Of a DNA stretch of 64,000 bases, positions 35,327 through 42,923 are shown one piece after another. The DNA is from Pseudomonas tensinigenes (GTDB lineage Bacteria; Pseudomonadota; Gammaproteobacteria; Pseudomonadales; Pseudomonadaceae). Under the pieces are notes generated by a model. That model searched no databases, was not told where the DNA came from, and worked only from the letters and a program-made list of their open reading frames with translations. The stretch's first letter is position 1. Each line of letters begins with the position of its first letter. The translations under genes were made by a program, and so were the position numbers. The stretch spans positions 1,853,501 through 1,917,500 of the forward strand of contig NZ_CP077089.1 in NCBI RefSeq assembly GCF_014268445.2, in the 5' to 3' direction.

Positions 35327-36163
35327 ATGGCTTTAGTCGGGCGTTACAACAGTTTGCAAGTGGTTAAACACACTAACTTCGGTTTATATCTGGATGGCGG
35401 TGCCGACGGCGAGATTCTTTTGCCTAATCGTTATATCCCGAAAGATATTCCTACCGAAGATGAAGATTGGCTCAACGTATTTGTTTATCTGGACAGCGAA
35501 GACAAACTTCTCGCTACCACGGAAAAACCAAAAGTTCAGGTGGGTGAATTTGCCAGTCTGAAAGTCGTTGAAGTCAACAGCATCGGTGTGTTCCTCGATT
35601 GGGGGCTGCCAAAGGATCTGTTGCTGCCGTATTCCGAAGAAAAGCGCCAGATGACCGCCGGCGAATACTGCGTGGTGCATGTCTACCTCGACAAGCACAC
35701 CCGCCGCATCACCGCCACTGCGCGTCTGGATCGCTACCTCGACAAGACCCCGGCCAACTACAGCCCGGGCCAGGAAGTCGATCTGCTGGTTGCCGAAGCC
35801 ACCGACATGGGTTTCAAGGCGATCATCAACAACAAGCACTGGGGTTTGATCCACAAGAACGAAATCTTCAAGTTCATGCGCGCCGGCATGATCGAGAAGG
35901 GCTACATCAAGGAAGTCCGTGCCGACGGCAAGATCGCCCTGAGCCTGCAGCCGGTTGGCCAGGAAGCAGCGAGCAGCCTGAACTCGAAGATCCTCGCCAA
36001 GTTGCGCGACAACAGCGGTACGCTGCCGGTCAGCGACAAGAGCGATCCGGCGTTGATCAGCAGCCTGTTCGGCGTCAGCAAAGGCAACTTCAAGAAGGCC
36101 ATTGGTGCGCTGTACAAGGAAGGCAAGATCGTTATTCACGCCGATCGCATTGAACTAACCTGA
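35327..36163 (+). CDS. CvfB/YitL-like S1 RNA-binding protein
   Basis: 278 residues made of three S1-type OB folds and a C-terminal winged helix. Strand patterns are visible at about 5-60, 73-130 and 145-210 (for example GVFLDWGLPKDLLLPYSEEK and GFKAIINNKHWGLIHKNEIF). The end, SLFGVSKGNFKKAIGALYKEGKI, is the winged helix. Known members bind RNA and affect virulence or translation in other bacteria. ATG 35327 is preceded by TGAGGG. Stand-alone gene, 46 bases before the DUF2177 gene. Confidence 0.87.
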   Translation: MALVGRYNSLQVVKHTNFGLYLDGGADGEILLPNRYIPKDIPTEDEDWLNVFVYLDSEDKLLATTEKPKVQVGEFASLKVVEVNSIGVFLDWGLPKDLLLPYSEEKRQMTAGEYCVVHVYLDKHTRRITATARLDRYLDKTPANYSPGQEVDLLVAEATDMGFKAIINNKHWGLIHKNEIFKFMRAGMIEKGYIKEVRADGKIALSLQPVGQEAASSLNSKILAKLRDNSGTLPVSDKSDPALISSLFGVSKGNFKKAIGALYKEGKIVIHADRIELT

Positions 36164-36209
36164 GCCTTGGGTGGCCCATGTTGCATGGGGCACACACGAG
36201 GTCGGGTCG

Positions 36210-36614
36210 ATGAACAAAGCGCTGATTGCCTACGTTGCCACGCTGGTGACGTTTCTGCTGCTCGACGGTATCTGGCTCGGCCTGTTGATGGCGCCGACCT
36301 ATCGCGAACTGCTCGGTTCGCTGATGCTCGAAAAACCGCTGCTGGTTCCGGCAGCGGTTTTTTATTGCCTGTATGTTTTTGGCTGCGTGGTGTTTGTGGT
36401 GCTGCCGGCCGTGACATGGCAATGGGCGGCGAAGCGGGGCGCATTGTTAGGGCTGATAGCTTACGGCACGTATGACCTGACCAATTGGGCGACGTTGCGC
36501 GGCTGGTCGGTGCAGGTGACGTTGATGGATTGGGCGTGGGGGACGTTTGCTACTGCTGTGGCTTGTAGCGTTGGGTTTTTGCTGGCGAGGCGGTTTGGCA
36601 AGTCTGCTCGGTAA
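36210..36614 (+). CDS. DUF2177 family membrane protein
   Basis: 134 residues with four membrane helices. It begins MNKALIAYVATLVTFLLLDGIWLGLLM, and the typical DUF2177 pattern continues with GLIAYGTYDLTNWATLRGW and WAWGTFATAVAC. Start ATG 36210 is preferred: the upstream 36171 frame adds 13 unconserved residues. It lies 46 bases after the S1 gene with no terminator between, so they may be co-transcribed. Function unknown. Confidence 0.85.
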   Translation: MNKALIAYVATLVTFLLLDGIWLGLLMAPTYRELLGSLMLEKPLLVPAAVFYCLYVFGCVVFVVLPAVTWQWAAKRGALLGLIAYGTYDLTNWATLRGWSVQVTLMDWAWGTFATAVACSVGFLLARRFGKSAR

Positions 36615-36636
36615 TGTGTGTTGGCAGTGCCGGCCC

Positions 36637-36701
36637 CTTCGCGAGCAGGCTCGCTCCCACAGGGGAACGCACGCCAAAGTGGGAGCGAGCCTGCTCGCGA
36701 A
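36637..36701. repeat. REP pair in the opposite (head-to-head) arrangement
   Basis: CTTCGCGAGCAGGCTCGCTCCCACA comes first and AGTGGGAGCGAGCCTGCTCGCGAA second, with only 17 bases between. This reverses the usual order of the other pairs, which start with GTGGGAG and end with CTCCCAC. Confidence 0.9.
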
Positions 36702-36855
36702 TGGCGGCGTAGCCGACAGCCATTCACCCCTGACGCCACTGAAGCACAAAATGTCTTTTCCAGACGGCTTTTTCCCTCTGACTGATTGATAATCCCCGGC
36801 ACTATTTTCTGAGCATTGGATGGCCTGCCATGTTTTGTGTGTTCGAGGTGCTGCG

Positions 36856-37788
36856 GTGATTGTCGAGCGGCGCAGTGCCGACAGTTTTGCCCTGCAAGTG
36901 ATGATCGGCCTCTGCCTGATCTGGGGCGTGCAGCAGGTGATGATCAAGTGGGCGGCGCCGGACATTGCCCCGGTGATGCAAGCGGCAGCGCGCTCGGGGA
37001 TTTCTGCGTTGCTGGTCGGCTTGCTGATCTGCTGGAAGGGCGGTTGGGATCAGGTCGGCAACACCTGGCGCGGTGGCTTGCTGGCCGGTGCGCTGTTCGG
37101 TCTGGAGTTCTTCTTCATCGCCGAAGGCTTGCAACTGACCACCGCCGCACATATGTCGGTGTTCCTCTACACCGCGCCGATTTTCACCGCGCTGGGCGTG
37201 CATTTTCTGCTGGCCAGTGAGCGCCTGCGACCGTTGCAATGGCTGGGTATTCTGCTCGCGTTCATCGGCATTGCAATTGCTTTCGCCGGCGGCGTGTCGT
37301 GGGACAACCTTGACCGGCGCATGCTGCTCGGCGATGCCTTTGGCGTGCTGGCCGGTGCCTGTTGGGGCGCGACCACCGTGGTGGTGCGCGCCTCGCGTCT
37401 GTCGGAAGCACCGGTGACGCTGACCCTGTTCTATCAGTTGATCGTCGGTTTCCTCGGCCTGCTCTTGATCGCGCTGTTCAGCGGTCAGATCACCCACGTC
37501 AGCCTGACCACTGTGGCGGTGGCTAGTGTGCTGTTCCAGGGCCTGGTGGTGTCGTTCTTCAGTTACCTGATCTGGTTCTGGCTGCTGCGTCGGTATCTGG
37601 CAGCCAACCTTGCGGTGTTTTCGTTCATGACGCCGTTGTTCGGCGTGACCTTCGGCGTGCTGCTGCTCGGCGAACAATTGAGCGTGAACTTCGTCATCGG
37701 CGCCGTGCTGGTGTTGCTCGGTATCACTTTTGTCAGCGCCGAGCAGTGGCTGCGTCGGCGTTTGCGCAGGGCGCTGGGCCAGCGCTAG
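36856..37788 (+). CDS. EamA-family permease
   Basis: 310 residues, ten membrane segments, two EamA repeats (IGLCLIWGVQQVMIKWAAPD in helix 1; LLGEQLSVNFVIGAVLVLLG at the end). I choose GTG 36856 because GAGG is seven bases before it. The ATG at 36820 would add 12 residues with two Cys and no ribosome site. Its last 56 bases overlap the end of the convergent MFS gene. Substrate unknown. Confidence 0.85.
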   Translation: MIVERRSADSFALQVMIGLCLIWGVQQVMIKWAAPDIAPVMQAAARSGISALLVGLLICWKGGWDQVGNTWRGGLLAGALFGLEFFFIAEGLQLTTAAHMSVFLYTAPIFTALGVHFLLASERLRPLQWLGILLAFIGIAIAFAGGVSWDNLDRRMLLGDAFGVLAGACWGATTVVVRASRLSEAPVTLTLFYQLIVGFLGLLLIALFSGQITHVSLTTVAVASVLFQGLVVSFFSYLIWFWLLRRYLAANLAVFSFMTPLFGVTFGVLLLGEQLSVNFVIGAVLVLLGITFVSAEQWLRRRLRRALGQR

Positions 37789-38914
37789 TCGACTGCATCG
37801 CCAGGCCGCCAGCGATCAGCAAGCCGCTGCCGGCGATTACCAGTGCCAGATGCAGGCCGCCGCTGAAATGGCTGCTCAGCGCCGCCAGCAACGGGCCGCT
37901 GAGTTGGCCGACGGCAAAGCAGGCGGTCAGCATCCCGGCGTTGCGCTGGGTGGCGTGCGGCGCCAATTCCCGCGAGCGCTGCATGACCAGTTGCATGCAG
38001 GCGAGGAATGGCGTGCCGCACAGGATCACTCCCAGCGCGAGGCCAATGCCGCTGCCCAGCAGGCAAGCGAACACACCGGCCGCTTGCAGGCACAAAGTCG
38101 CCATCAACCAGTGCCGTGTAGTTTCAGGATCATGCCGACGCAAGCTCACCAGCACCACACCGATCGCTGCACTCAAACCAAAGCACGGCCAGAACAAATC
38201 GGCCTGCCACTGCCCGTGGAACTGCGCATTGGCCATTTGCGACAGGAAGGTCGCCGGAATGATGTACCCAACGCCGTAAAGCGCATAAATCAAGGCCAGC
38301 CGTCCGATGCCCCGATTCGATGGACTGACTGGCGCTGCAACCATCGTCGCCGTTGCGACCGGCGTTGGCAGCAGTCGCCAGACCCCCAGCATCATCACCA
38401 ACGCAGCCGCTGCATAAATCAGCCACAACGTTGCGGACGTCTGATTCAGCAGATGTGAGACCAGCGCCAACAACCCTGTCAGAAAGATCCCCAACCCCGG
38501 TCCGGCAAACACCAGTGCGCCTAATCTCGGACGACCTGCTGCTGCCGCCAATGGTTGACTCAACGAAGTGATCATCACCAGCACCCAGGCACTCGCCACC
38601 CCGGTGCCGAAGCGCAGCAGCAAGTGCGACCAGAAGCCATTGGCCCAGAACGACGCCAGCGTCAGCAGCACGCACAACCACAGGCCGCCATGCAGGCGCC
38701 GCTGAACCTGCTGCGGGCGATGCGCAAACATCGCGTCCACCGCGCCGAGCAAGTAGCCGAGGTAGTTGGCCGCCGCAATCAGACCGGCGGCCGTCAGGTC
38801 GATCTGGCCTTCGCTGAGCAGGTGCGGCATTTGCGGGGTGAGGGCGAAACGCCCGATGCCCATGGCCATCATCAGGGCAACGAAGCAAGCGGATAAGCGA
38901 ATCAGGGGCGACAT
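37733..38914 (-). CDS. YbfB/YjiJ family MFS transporter
   Basis: 393 residues, twelve hydrophobic segments of the major facilitator fold. The family start (RLSACFVALMMAMGIGRFALTPQMP) and the first half loop are clear. YbfB/YjiJ transporters are proton-driven exporters of small molecules with uncertain substrates. ATG 38914 has AAGGAA upstream. It is divergent from a LysR gene, the usual arrangement for a regulated transporter, and converges with the EamA gene over 56 bases at the 3' end. Confidence 0.87.
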   Translation of the reverse strand: MSPLIRLSACFVALMMAMGIGRFALTPQMPHLLSEGQIDLTAAGLIAAANYLGYLLGAVDAMFAHRPQQVQRRLHGGLWLCVLLTLASFWANGFWSHLLLRFGTGVASAWVLVMITSLSQPLAAAAGRPRLGALVFAGPGLGIFLTGLLALVSHLLNQTSATLWLIYAAAALVMMLGVWRLLPTPVATATMVAAPVSPSNRGIGRLALIYALYGVGYIIPATFLSQMANAQFHGQWQADLFWPCFGLSAAIGVVLVSLRRHDPETTRHWLMATLCLQAAGVFACLLGSGIGLALGVILCGTPFLACMQLVMQRSRELAPHATQRNAGMLTACFAVGQLSGPLLAALSSHFSGGLHLALVIAGSGLLIAGGLAMQSTSAGPAPCANADAATARR

Positions 38915-38966
38915 GGTCGGGATTCCTTGGAAGGATCAATGACCGTCAGGCTAGGACTGATTGACT

Positions 38967-38981
38967 TTCTTTAAAATTGAA
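38967..38981. promoter_or_regulatory. Candidate LysR operator between divergent MFS and LysR genes
   Basis: TTCTTTAAAATTGAA is a nearly symmetric 15-mer of the T-N11-A type used by LysR proteins. It is A+T-rich, halfway between the two divergent start codons (38914 and 39019). Confidence 0.45.
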
Positions 38982-39018
38982 TAATAGTGAGTAACTTGTT
39001 CTGTTGTGGAGAAAGGTT

Positions 39019-39912
39019 GTGGAGTTCAGCCAATTGCGGATCTTTCAGGCCGTCGCCGAAGAAGGGTCAATCACCCGCGCAGCCGAACGCTTGCACCGAG
39101 TGCCGTCGAACCTGTCGACGCGGCTCAAACAGCTGGAAGAGCAACTCGGTGTCGAGCTTTTCGTTCGTGAGCGTCAGCGTTTGCAACTGTCGCCTGCGGG
39201 AAAAGTCCTGCTGGACTACACCGGCAAACTGTTCGCCTTGCGCGATCAGGCCAGTGCGGCGGTGATGGGCGGGCAGCCGGCGGGGGACTTTGTGATGGGC
39301 ACCATGTACAGCACGGCGGCGATCCATCTGCCGGCACTGCTGGCGCAGTATCACAAGCAGTATCCGGCGGTGAATCTGCAGGTGCAGTCGGCGCCCAGCG
39401 GGGAGTTACTGGAAGGTTTGCTCACCGGTCGTCTTGATGCCGCGTTGGTCGATGGACCGCTGGAACTGGCCGGGCTCGACGGCGTACCGTTGTGCGAAGA
39501 GCGGCTGGTGCTGATCACTGAAATCGATCATCCGCCGGTACGCAGTGCCCGCGATGTCGAAGGGCGCTCGGTGTTCACCTTTCGTCGCGGCTGTTCCTAT
39601 CGCATGCGTCTGGAAGCCTGGTTTTCGCACTATCAAGCGACCATGGGCCGGGCGATGGAGATCGAGTCGTATCAAGGCATGCTCGCCTGCGTGATTGCCG
39701 GCAGTGGCGTGGCCCTGATGTCGGAATCGATGCTGGCCAGTCTGCCGGGACGCGATAGCGTCGCGGTGCATCCGTTGGCCGAGCCATTCGCGGCTGCGAC
39801 AACATGGCTCATGTGGCGCAAGGGCATGCTCGGCGCCAACCTCAATGCCTGGATCGAGGTTCAGCAGGCCGTCTATCCTGCGGCTCAGATCGAAACCCGG
39901 GAAACAGCCTGA
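39019..39912 (+). CDS. LysR-family transcriptional regulator
   Basis: 297 residues, winged helix at 3-60 (FSQLRIFQAVAEEGSITRAA, RVPSNLSTRLKQLEEQLG), effector domain after residue 90. It resembles the PtrR-like LysR regulators that act on transport genes. GTG 39019 (MEFSQLR) fits GGAGA and AAAGG upstream and the family start; a TTG at 39004 is in frame but not conserved. Divergent from the YbfB-type transporter gene it most likely controls. Confidence 0.88.
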   Translation: MEFSQLRIFQAVAEEGSITRAAERLHRVPSNLSTRLKQLEEQLGVELFVRERQRLQLSPAGKVLLDYTGKLFALRDQASAAVMGGQPAGDFVMGTMYSTAAIHLPALLAQYHKQYPAVNLQVQSAPSGELLEGLLTGRLDAALVDGPLELAGLDGVPLCEERLVLITEIDHPPVRSARDVEGRSVFTFRRGCSYRMRLEAWFSHYQATMGRAMEIESYQGMLACVIAGSGVALMSESMLASLPGRDSVAVHPLAEPFAAATTWLMWRKGMLGANLNAWIEVQQAVYPAAQIETRETA

Positions 39913-40054
39913 ACCAATGGCGGCCTATTCTGTTCAATTCAGTAACAGATCATTGCGGATTTGGCCGAGCATTACGTAGGACTTCGGACTATTATCAGTG
40001 CGAAGCGACCTCAGAATTCCGGCCGCTCTGCACCACCCTGAAGGGGGCATGACG

Positions 40055-40183
40055 ATGAAAGAGAAAATTCAAAACTGGCTGCACGATTTGGGTGTTGCCC
40101 TCGGTTTGATCGAACCGCCTCTGCAACCTGTACCGATCCGCACCGATGATGAGCAGCGCCGCCGTCAACAACGGCGCCGGTAA
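40055..40183 (+). CDS. PA1414 family small protein
   Basis: 42 residues, MKEKIQNWLHDLGVALGLIE followed by PPLQPVPIRTDDEQRRRQQRRR. The amphipathic N-terminal helix and arginine-rich end are as in the P. aeruginosa PA1414 protein. Start ATG 40055 suits the AAGGGGG seven bases before it better than ATG 40049. In P. aeruginosa the PA1414 locus also gives the low-oxygen small RNA SicX, as I recall. I see no convincing ANR box upstream here. The location a few genes before the gbu cluster matches that genome. Confidence 0.8.
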   Translation: MKEKIQNWLHDLGVALGLIEPPLQPVPIRTDDEQRRRQQRRR

Positions 40184-40193
40184 CGCCCCCGAT

Positions 40194-40287
40194 CCGAGAT
40201 CAAGGATTCAAGATCAAGAGATCGCAGCCTTCGGCAACTCCTACACGGATTAATGTAGGAGCTGCCGAAGGCTGCGATCTTTTGCTT
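40194..40287. repeat. GTAGGAGCTGCCGAAGGCTGCGATC-type palindromic element
   Basis: AAGAGATCGCAGCCTTCGGCAACTCCTACA and TGTAGGAGCTGCCGAAGGCTGCGATCTTTT are inverted arms over a short loop. It lies between convergent genes and may serve as a terminator for both. Confidence 0.88.
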
Positions 40288-40536
40288 TTAATGACGGCCG
40301 ATCTCAAGCAAAAACCGGCTCAAGTCGTTCGCGGTCTTCGCGGTCTTGAGCATGCGGTCTTCCTCGGCGGTGAACGCCGTCAGTCCGAATTCATCTTCCA
40401 GATGAAAGATCAGATCTTCGATATCGGCTTTCTCCAGGCCTAGTTGGGCCAAGCTGGTGTTGTCGTTGAATTCGCGGGTTTCCAGCAGACGCCGGATATA
40501 TCGGTGCACGGCGGCACGCACGGCAGCTCTTCTCAT
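40288..40536 (-). CDS. Acyl-carrier-like protein lacking the phosphopantetheine serine
   Basis: 82 residues. Helices and spacing match an acyl carrier protein: TSLAQLGLEKADIEDLIFHL is helix II, then EDEFGL. The position of the carrier serine in L-G-x-D-S is Lys (K36), so no 4'-phosphopantetheine arm can be attached. ATG 40536 is chosen because it gives a compact carrier-like protein; the track-length frame to 40608 overlaps the next gene. It lies 43 bases from the metallo-hydrolase gene and probably shares its transcript. Function unknown; perhaps a structural or regulatory relic. Confidence 0.72.
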   Translation of the reverse strand: MRRAAVRAAVHRYIRRLLETREFNDNTSLAQLGLEKADIEDLIFHLEDEFGLTAFTAEEDRMLKTAKTANDLSRFLLEIGRH

Positions 40537-40579
40537 GGCAGATTTTTCTGATTGTTGTTGTGCTTGAGTGAAGCAGGCC

Positions 40580-41305
40580 TCAGGCGTGGCCGCGCAACCA
40601 CTCGTCAATCATCGAGCGCAAATGCTCCCCGGAAAAACTGCCGAAATGCCCGCCATGCACCGTGCGGATCGGCAACGCCTGCAAACGCCGCAGACTGCTG
40701 GCGTAATCCTCAAGATTGGAGTGGTAGGCGTCTTCGATCAGCGGCCCGTCGTAGATGATGTCGCCACTGAACAGCGTCTCAGTCGCCGCTTCATACAGGC
40801 TGATGCCGCCCGGCGAATGCCCCGGTGTGTGCAGCACTTGCAGCGTGCGATTGCCCAGATCGAGCACATCGCCGTCCTCGATAAACCCGGTCGCCGGCGC
40901 GGCTTTGACCCGGTATTCGGCGTAGCACAACGGGCAGTCCGGGTGCGCCTCGAACATGTCATCGCCGACAAACGCGCGGCTCAAATCATTCTCGCCATCC
41001 GGCGCCGCAAGGATGTCCGCTTCGGCGCGATGCACCAGTCGTTCGGCGAATTCATGATGGCCGGCGATATGGTCGAAATGGCAATGACTGGCGACCGCCA
41101 CCAATGGGCGCTCGGTAATCCATGGCAACTGCTCGCGCAGGCTGACCAGCCCCGATCCGCTATCGAGCAGCAAGTCTTTGTCGCGACCCTGAACGTGCCA
41201 CAGATTGCAGCGGTAGAACGGTCGAATATACGGCTCATGAATCAGCCGGATGCCATCGCTCAGGTGCTGCACCTCAAACCACTGATCGCGAGAAACAATC
41301 TTCAT
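40580..41305 (-). CDS. Metallo-beta-lactamase-fold hydrolase
   Basis: 241-residue class MBL hydrolase. The zinc motif is HCHFDH (H74, H76, D78, H79) in VASHCHFDHIAGHHEF. Further ligands are H in HTPGHSPGG, the bridging D in LFSGDIIYDG, and a C-terminal VHGGHFGSF. No signal peptide. Starts at ATG 41305 with GGGAGAAAAG; the longer frame to 41356 begins inside a terminator. Glyoxalase II- or lactonase-like; substrate unknown. Adjacent to the gbu genes but beyond a terminator, so not clearly part of that operon. Confidence 0.85.
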   Translation of the reverse strand: MKIVSRDQWFEVQHLSDGIRLIHEPYIRPFYRCNLWHVQGRDKDLLLDSGSGLVSLREQLPWITERPLVAVASHCHFDHIAGHHEFAERLVHRAEADILAAPDGENDLSRAFVGDDMFEAHPDCPLCYAEYRVKAAPATGFIEDGDVLDLGNRTLQVLHTPGHSPGGISLYEAATETLFSGDIIYDGPLIEDAYHSNLEDYASSLRRLQALPIRTVHGGHFGSFSGEHLRSMIDEWLRGHA

Positions 41306-41325
41306 CAGTACTTTTCTCCCGGCGT

Positions 41326-41360
41326 AAAAAAACGAGTGTGGCAACCGACGCCACACTCGT
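41326..41360 (-). terminator. Rho-independent terminator of the gbu operon
   Basis: On the minus strand ACGAGTGTGGC and GCCACACTCGT form a perfect stem followed by seven T. It is about 30 bases past the sodium symporter stop. Confidence 0.92.
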
Positions 41361-41391
41361 CGAAGAAAGCATCAAGTCGTTATGTTTCAGC

Positions 41392-42771
41392 TTAGATCGC
41401 GCGAGCCACCGAGACAGGACGGCGCGAGGCGAGGCTCACCACCACAAAACTCACCAGACCCACAGCCAGGCTGTAGTAGATCGGCGTGTTCGCATCCAGA
41501 CCGTCCTTGAACATGAACAGCAGCGCCGTGGCAAAACCCAGGCCCATGCTGGCGATGGCGCCGGCGGTGGTCGCGCGTTTCCAGAAAATTGCACCCATCA
41601 ACGGAATCAACATGCCGCCCACCAACAGGTTGTAAGCGAGAGTCAGCGCACTTATCACGTCGTTGACCACCAGCGCGATACCCAGCACGACAATACCGGT
41701 GAGCAAGGTGAACAGACGGTTGATGCCCAGGCTCGACTGTTTGCCGCCACGCAGTTTCGGCAGCAGGTCTTCAGTCAGCGTGGTGGCAGCGGCGAGCAGG
41801 CCGGCGCTGGCGGTGGACATCATCGCAGCGAGTGCCGCAGCGATCACCAGACCCCGGATACCGTCCGGCAGCGACAGTTTGACGATGGCGGCGAAGGCGT
41901 TGTTGACGTTGTCCAGATCCGGGATCAGCACGTGCGCGGCCATGCCGATCAGCGCGCAGGCCAGGCCGTAGAGGATGCAGTAGATGCCGGCGATGCTGCC
42001 GGCGTATTGCGCGACTTTGGCGGTCTTGACGGTGAACACCCGTTGCCAGATGTCCTGACCGATCAGGATGCCGAAGAAGTAGATCATGAAGTAGGTGATG
42101 ATCGTGTCCCAGCCGATGGTGGTGAAGCTGAAGGCGGTCGCCGGCAGTTTCAGCACCAGTTCGTCCCAACCGCCGACGCGGTACAGGCAGATCGGCAACA
42201 GGATGAACATCAGGCCCACGGTCTTGATGATGAACTGGACGATGTCGGTCAGGGTCAGCGACCACATGCCGCCAATCGCCGAGTAGATCACCACCACGCC
42301 ACCACCGACGAGTACCGAAACCCAGAATGGCAGGTCAAACAGCACTTGCAGCACGGTGCCGATCGCGAGGATCGAGGTCACGCCGATCATCAGTGCGTAG
42401 GCCAGCATGATTGCCGCGCTCGCCGAGCGGGCCATCGGGTTGTAGCGTTTTTCCAGGACCTGGGTAACGGTGTAGATCTTCAGTTTCAGCAGCGGTTTGG
42501 CGAGGAACAGGTTCAGCGCAACGATGCCGCAACCGAGGGCTGCGCACAGCCAGAAACCGGAGATGCCGTGCACGTAACCGAGACGCACGGTGCCGACGGT
42601 GGACGCGCCACCGAGTACGGTCGCGGCCATGGTGCCCATGTACAGGCTCGGGCCGAGGTTACGGCCGGCAACGAGAAAATCCTCGTTGGTCTTGGCCTTG
42701 CGCATGCCGAAGTAGCCGAGCAAGAGCATGCCGGCGGCGTAGATGAGGACGACGAATAAATCCAAAGCCAT
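41392..42771 (-). CDS. Sodium:solute symporter (SSS family)
   Basis: 459 residues, about 13 membrane segments. SSS features visible are GRNLGPSLYMGTMAATVLGGAS with the sodium site motif, and SAIGGMWSLTLTDIVQFIIK, a family signature. Position after gbuA, the NTF2-like gene and the NCS1 permease equals PA1418 of P. aeruginosa. It most likely takes up a guanidino compound such as 4-guanidinobutyrate (inference from context). Between it and the NCS1 gene is a REP pair. Confidence 0.9.
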   Translation of the reverse strand: MALDLFVVLIYAAGMLLLGYFGMRKAKTNEDFLVAGRNLGPSLYMGTMAATVLGGASTVGTVRLGYVHGISGFWLCAALGCGIVALNLFLAKPLLKLKIYTVTQVLEKRYNPMARSASAAIMLAYALMIGVTSILAIGTVLQVLFDLPFWVSVLVGGGVVVIYSAIGGMWSLTLTDIVQFIIKTVGLMFILLPICLYRVGGWDELVLKLPATAFSFTTIGWDTIITYFMIYFFGILIGQDIWQRVFTVKTAKVAQYAGSIAGIYCILYGLACALIGMAAHVLIPDLDNVNNAFAAIVKLSLPDGIRGLVIAAALAAMMSTASAGLLAAATTLTEDLLPKLRGGKQSSLGINRLFTLLTGIVVLGIALVVNDVISALTLAYNLLVGGMLIPLMGAIFWKRATTAGAIASMGLGFATALLFMFKDGLDANTPIYYSLAVGLVSFVVVSLASRRPVSVARAI

Positions 42772-42823
42772 GATGGCGTGTCTCCGATTGTCTTTTTTAT
42801 GTGAGGCTGAATTCGAATCTCAC

Positions 42824-42911
42824 TGTGGGAGCGAGCCTGCTCGCGAAGGCGATCTGTCAGTCACATCAATGTTGAATGTGCTGAAGTCTTCGCGAGCAGG
42901 CTCGCTCCCAC
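42824..42911. repeat. REP pair (REPIN) inside the gbu operon
   Basis: TGTGGGAGCGAGCCTGCTCGCGAA and its inverted copy flank about 40 bases in the space between the SSS and NCS1 permease genes. It would form a hairpin in an operon messenger. Confidence 0.93.
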
Positions 42912-42923
42912 AGGGGATCTGCG

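Noticed and set aside
39940..40054. An ANR (low-oxygen) box upstream of the PA1414-like gene
   Set aside because: I looked for TTGAT-N4-ATCAA; the nearest candidates match only three bases in a half site.
41338..42759. A 473-codon plus-strand frame opposite the sodium symporter
   Set aside because: His/Gln/Asp/Arg-rich composition typical of the complement of a membrane-protein gene.
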